A stretch of DNA of 64,000 bases, taken from NCBI RefSeq assembly GCF_051014685.1, contig NW_027478716.1:591189-655188 (forward strand), in the 5' to 3' direction. The notes beneath the pieces are model-generated. The model saw only the letters and a list, made by a program, of their open reading frames with translations. It made no database searches and was not told where the DNA came from. Below, in pieces: positions 61,344 through 64,000 of this stretch; the stretch's first letter is position 1, and each line of letters opens with the position of its first letter. A program made the position numbers and the translations under genes. This DNA comes from Ptiloglossa arizonensis. Its lineage: Eukaryota; Arthropoda; Insecta; Hymenoptera; Colletidae.

Positions 61344-63793
61344 CGTATCAAGCATCAGAACTGCGCAAATTTTGAGTTTCTCAAGCGTTTCTTACCTTCA
61401 AACTGCCATATCTCGCGAACGGAACGATCAATCCGCAAAATTTCTGTTGCATCTGAAAGTAGACACTCGCCCGATTACAACGGTATGCGTACTTCTCCCC
61501 TAGGCCGTTCTAGTCATTCGTTTCGAGCATCAGAACTGCGAAAATTTCGAGTTTCTCAAGCGTTTCTTATCTCCAAACTGCCATGTCTCGCGAACGGATT
61601 GATCAATCCGCAAAATTTCTGTTGCTTCTGAAAGTAGAAACTCGCCCGATTACAACGGTATGCGTACTTCTCCCCTAGGCCGTTCTAGTCATTCGTTTCG
61701 AGCATCAGAACTGAGAAAATTTTGAGTTTCTCAAGCGTTTCTTATCTCCAAACTGCCATATCTCGCGAACGGATTGATCAATCCGCAAAATTTCTGTTGC
61801 ATCTGAAAGTAGACACTCGCCCGATTACAACGGTATACCCACTTTTCCCCTAGGCCGTTCTAGTTATTCGTTTCAAGCATCAGAACTGCGCAAATTTTGA
61901 GTTTCTCAAGCGTTTCTTACCTTCAAACTGCATTACCTCGCGAACGGAACGATCAATCCGCAAAATTTCTGTTGCATCTGAAAGTAGACACTCGCCCGAT
62001 TACAACGGTATGCGTACTTCTCCCCTAGGCCGTTCTAGTCATTCGTTTCGAGCATCAGAACTGCGAAAATTTCGAGTTTCTCAAGCGTTTCTTGCATCCA
62101 AACTGCCATATCTCGCGAACGGATTGACCGATCCGCAAAATTTCTGTTGCATCTTAAAGTAGAAACTCGCCCGATTACAACGGTATGCCCACTTTTCCCC
62201 TACGCCGTTCTAGTTACTCGTTTCTAGCATCAGAACTGCGAAAATTTTGAGTTTCTCAAGCGTTTCTTACCTCCAAAATGCCATATCTCGCGAACGAATT
62301 GACCAAACCGCAAAATTTCTGTTGCATCTGAAAGTAGAAACTCGCCCGATTACAACGGTAGGTGTAGTTTTCCCCTAGGCCGTTCCAGTTATTCGTTTCG
62401 AGCATCAGAACTGCCAAAATTTTCAGTTTCTCAAGCGTTTCTTACATCCAAACTGCCATATCTCGCGAACGGATTGACCAATCCGCAAAATTTCTGTTGC
62501 ATCTGAAAGTAGAAACTCGCCCGATTACAACGGTATGCCCACTTTTCCCCTAGGCCGTTCTAGTTATTCGTTTCAAGCATCAGAACTGCGCAAGTTTTGA
62601 GTTTCTCAAGCGTTTCTTACCTTCAAACTGCCATATCTCGCGAACGGAACGATCAATCCGCAAAATTTCTGTTGCATCTGAAAGTAGACACTCGCCCGAT
62701 TACAACGGTATGCGTACTTCTCCCCTAGGCCGTTGTAGTCATTCGTTTCGAGCATCAGAACTGCGAAAATTTCGAGTTTCTCAAGCGTTTCTTATCTCCA
62801 AACTGCCATGTCTCGCGAACGGATTGATCAATCCGCAAAATTTCTGTTGCTTCTGAAAGTAGAAACTCGCCCGATTACAACGGTATGCGTACTTCTCCCC
62901 TAGGCCGTTCTAGTCATTCGTTTCGAGCATCAGAACAGCGAAAATTTTGAGTTTCTCAAGCGTTTCTTATCTCCAAACTGCCATATCTCGCGAACGGATT
63001 GATCAATCCGCAAAATTTCTGTTGCATCTGAAAGTAGACACTCGCCCGATTACAACGGTATGCGTACTTCTCCCCTAGGCCGTTCTAGTCATTCGTTTCG
63101 AGCCTCAGAACAGCGAAAATTTTGAGTGTCTCAAGCGTTTCTTATCTCCAAACTGCCATATCTCGCGAACGGATTGATCAATCCGCAAAATTTCTGTTGC
63201 ATCTGAAAGTAGAAACTCGCCCGATTACAACGGTATGCGTACTTTTCCCCTAGCCCGTTCTAGTTACTCGTTTCGAGCATCAGAACTGCGAAAATTTCGA
63301 GTTTCTCAAGCGTTTCTTGCATCCAAACTGCCATATCTCGCGAACGGATTGACCGATCCGCAAAATTTCTGTTGCATCTTAAAGTAGAAACTCGCCCGAT
63401 TACAACGGTATGCCCACTTTTACCCTACGCCGTTCTAGTTACTCGTTTCTAGCATCAGAACTGCGAAAATTTTGAGTTTCTCAAGCGTTTCTTACCTCCA
63501 AACTGCCATATCTCGCGAACGGATCGACCAATCCGCAAAATTTCTGTTGCATCTGAAAGTAGAAACTCGCCCGATTTCAACGGTATGTGTAGTTTTCCCC
63601 TAGGCCGTTCCAGTTATTCGTTTCGAGCATCAGAACTGCGAAAATTTTGAGTTTCTCAAGCGTTTCTTACCTCCAAACTGCCATATCTCGCGAACGGATT
63701 GACCAATCCGCAAAATTTCTGTTGCATCTGAAAGTAGAAACTCGCCCGATTACAACGGTATGCCCACTTTTGCCCTAGGCCGTTCTAGTTATT
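61344..63793. repeat. 13-16 monomer HOR, copy 5 (2,450 bp)
   Basis: Fourteen monomers with no indel. The left part follows copy 2 at an offset of about 7,698, with TGCATTACCTCG at 61929 and GAGTGTCTCAAG near 63125. After about 63140 the match ends, and ordinary monomers follow, including CCCTAGCCCG near 63250 and TTTTACCCTACGCC near 63420. The next unit begins at 63794 and is cut by the window end. Confidence 0.85.
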
Positions 63794-64000
63794 CGTATCA
63801 AGCATCAGAACTGCGCAAATTTTGAGTTTCTCAAGCGTTTCTTACCTTCAAACTGCCATATCTCGCGAACGGAACGATCAATCCGCAAAATTTCTGTTGC
63901 ATCTGAAAGTAGACACTCGCCCGATTACAACGGTATGCGTACTTCTCCCCTAGGCGGTTCTAGTCATTCGTTTCGAGCATCAGAACTGCGAAAATTTCGA
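63794..64000. repeat. Start of the next HOR copy, cut by the window end
   Basis: CGTATCAAG at 63794 opens another unit of the same HOR, continuing with ACCTTCAAACTG and GGAACGATC as in the earlier copies. It shows a private TAGGCGGTTC near 63953. The array continues beyond the window. Confidence 0.85.

Larger units (their letters stand above)
1..64000. repeat. 175-bp tandem satellite array, 365 complete monomers
   Basis: The window is filled by a directly repeated unit of 175 bp with no unique sequence between copies. Using the G of GCGAACGG as position 1, there are 366 starts, the last monomer being cut by the window end after 136 bp. I found only 13 length changes, all of one base: deletions near 7260, 38630, 43307, 43660, 44346, 44820, 45300, 45915, 49293, 51742, 56291 and 59090, and one insertion near 43503. 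Their net of -11 matches the observed register shift between base 1 and base 63865 exactly. All monomers point the same way. A centromeric or heterochromatic satellite is inferred from array length, monomer size and HOR structure; no sequence motif proves it. I do not recognise the family. Confidence 0.98.

Noticed and set aside
1..64000. CRISPR array
   Set aside because: There are no short identical repeats separated by unique spacers. The full 175 bp is repetitive and no cas-like gene is present.
1..64000. Giant repetitive protein gene
   Set aside because: A coding repeat would need a unit length divisible by 3. Here it is 175, single-base indels are tolerated, and stops occur in all frames.
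1..64000. Transposon, telomere repeat, rDNA or other unique insertion
   Set aside because: The monomer register continues across every checkpoint and is fully explained by single-base indels. There is no room for an inserted element, no inverted monomers, and no short telomere-type repeats.

Overview
The whole 64 kb window is one uninterrupted satellite DNA array. A roughly 175-bp unit repeats head to tail in a single orientation from the first base to the last. I found no protein-coding gene, RNA gene, transposon, CRISPR array, origin or other unique sequence. The window neither enters nor leaves the array, so the array is longer than 64 kb. Multi-level higher-order repeats of a near-nucleosome-length unit point to a eukaryote and to a centromeric, pericentromeric or other constitutive heterochromatin block. 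I do not recognise the monomer and cannot name the species. CpG is not depleted, which argues against a heavily CpG-methylated germline, but this is only an inference.

Register. Taking monomer position 1 as the G of the conserved GCGAACGG, I followed the register through the window at spaced checkpoints and on both sides of every indel I found. There are 366 starts: 365 complete monomers plus a 136-bp partial one (63865-64000). Starts run every 175 bp from 1 to 7176, 7350 to 38500, 38674 to 43224, then 43398, 43574, 43748 to 44273, 44447 to 44797, 44971 to 45146, 45320 to 45845, 46019 to 49169, 49343 to 51618, 51792 to 56167, 56341 to 58966, and 59140 to 63865. The breaks are 12 single-base deletions and one single-base insertion, and their net of -11 accounts exactly for the observed end register.

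Layout. 1-953 is the tail of a long higher-order repeat (HOR) whose relatives lie at 23-26 and 34-37 kb. 954-11148 is a 29-monomer (5,075-bp) unit in two tandem copies. 11149-16638 is an 8-9 monomer unit (1,575, 1,575 and 1,400 bp). 16639-22375 is a 16-20 monomer unit with an inner 700-bp duplication. 22376-37944 holds three copies (the last partial) of a 32-33 monomer unit (5,600 and 5,775 bp). 37945-43223 is a mosaic that replays, in the same order and shortened, the block types of about 3-16 kb. 43224-46018 is an indel-rich junction. 46019-48118 is a clean 4-monomer (700-bp) HOR in three copies. 48923-63793 is a 13-16 monomer HOR in six copies, including a duplication of about 2.87 kb and a traceable recombination junction at 60381-60819.

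How it works together. Nothing here acts as a pathway. The structure is what repeated unequal exchange or gene conversion produces, under strong constraint on monomer length. Each monomer carries short dyads (a 16-bp near-palindrome that is perfect in many copies, a TTGAG-TTT-CTCAA hairpin, and a TTTCG/CGAAA dyad), an NruI-type TCGCGA at the monomer junction, and a hypervariable stretch near positions 69-80 that tags subfamilies. All open reading frames are by-products of the repeat, because 175 = 3 x 58 + 1 and the frame rotates at each monomer.
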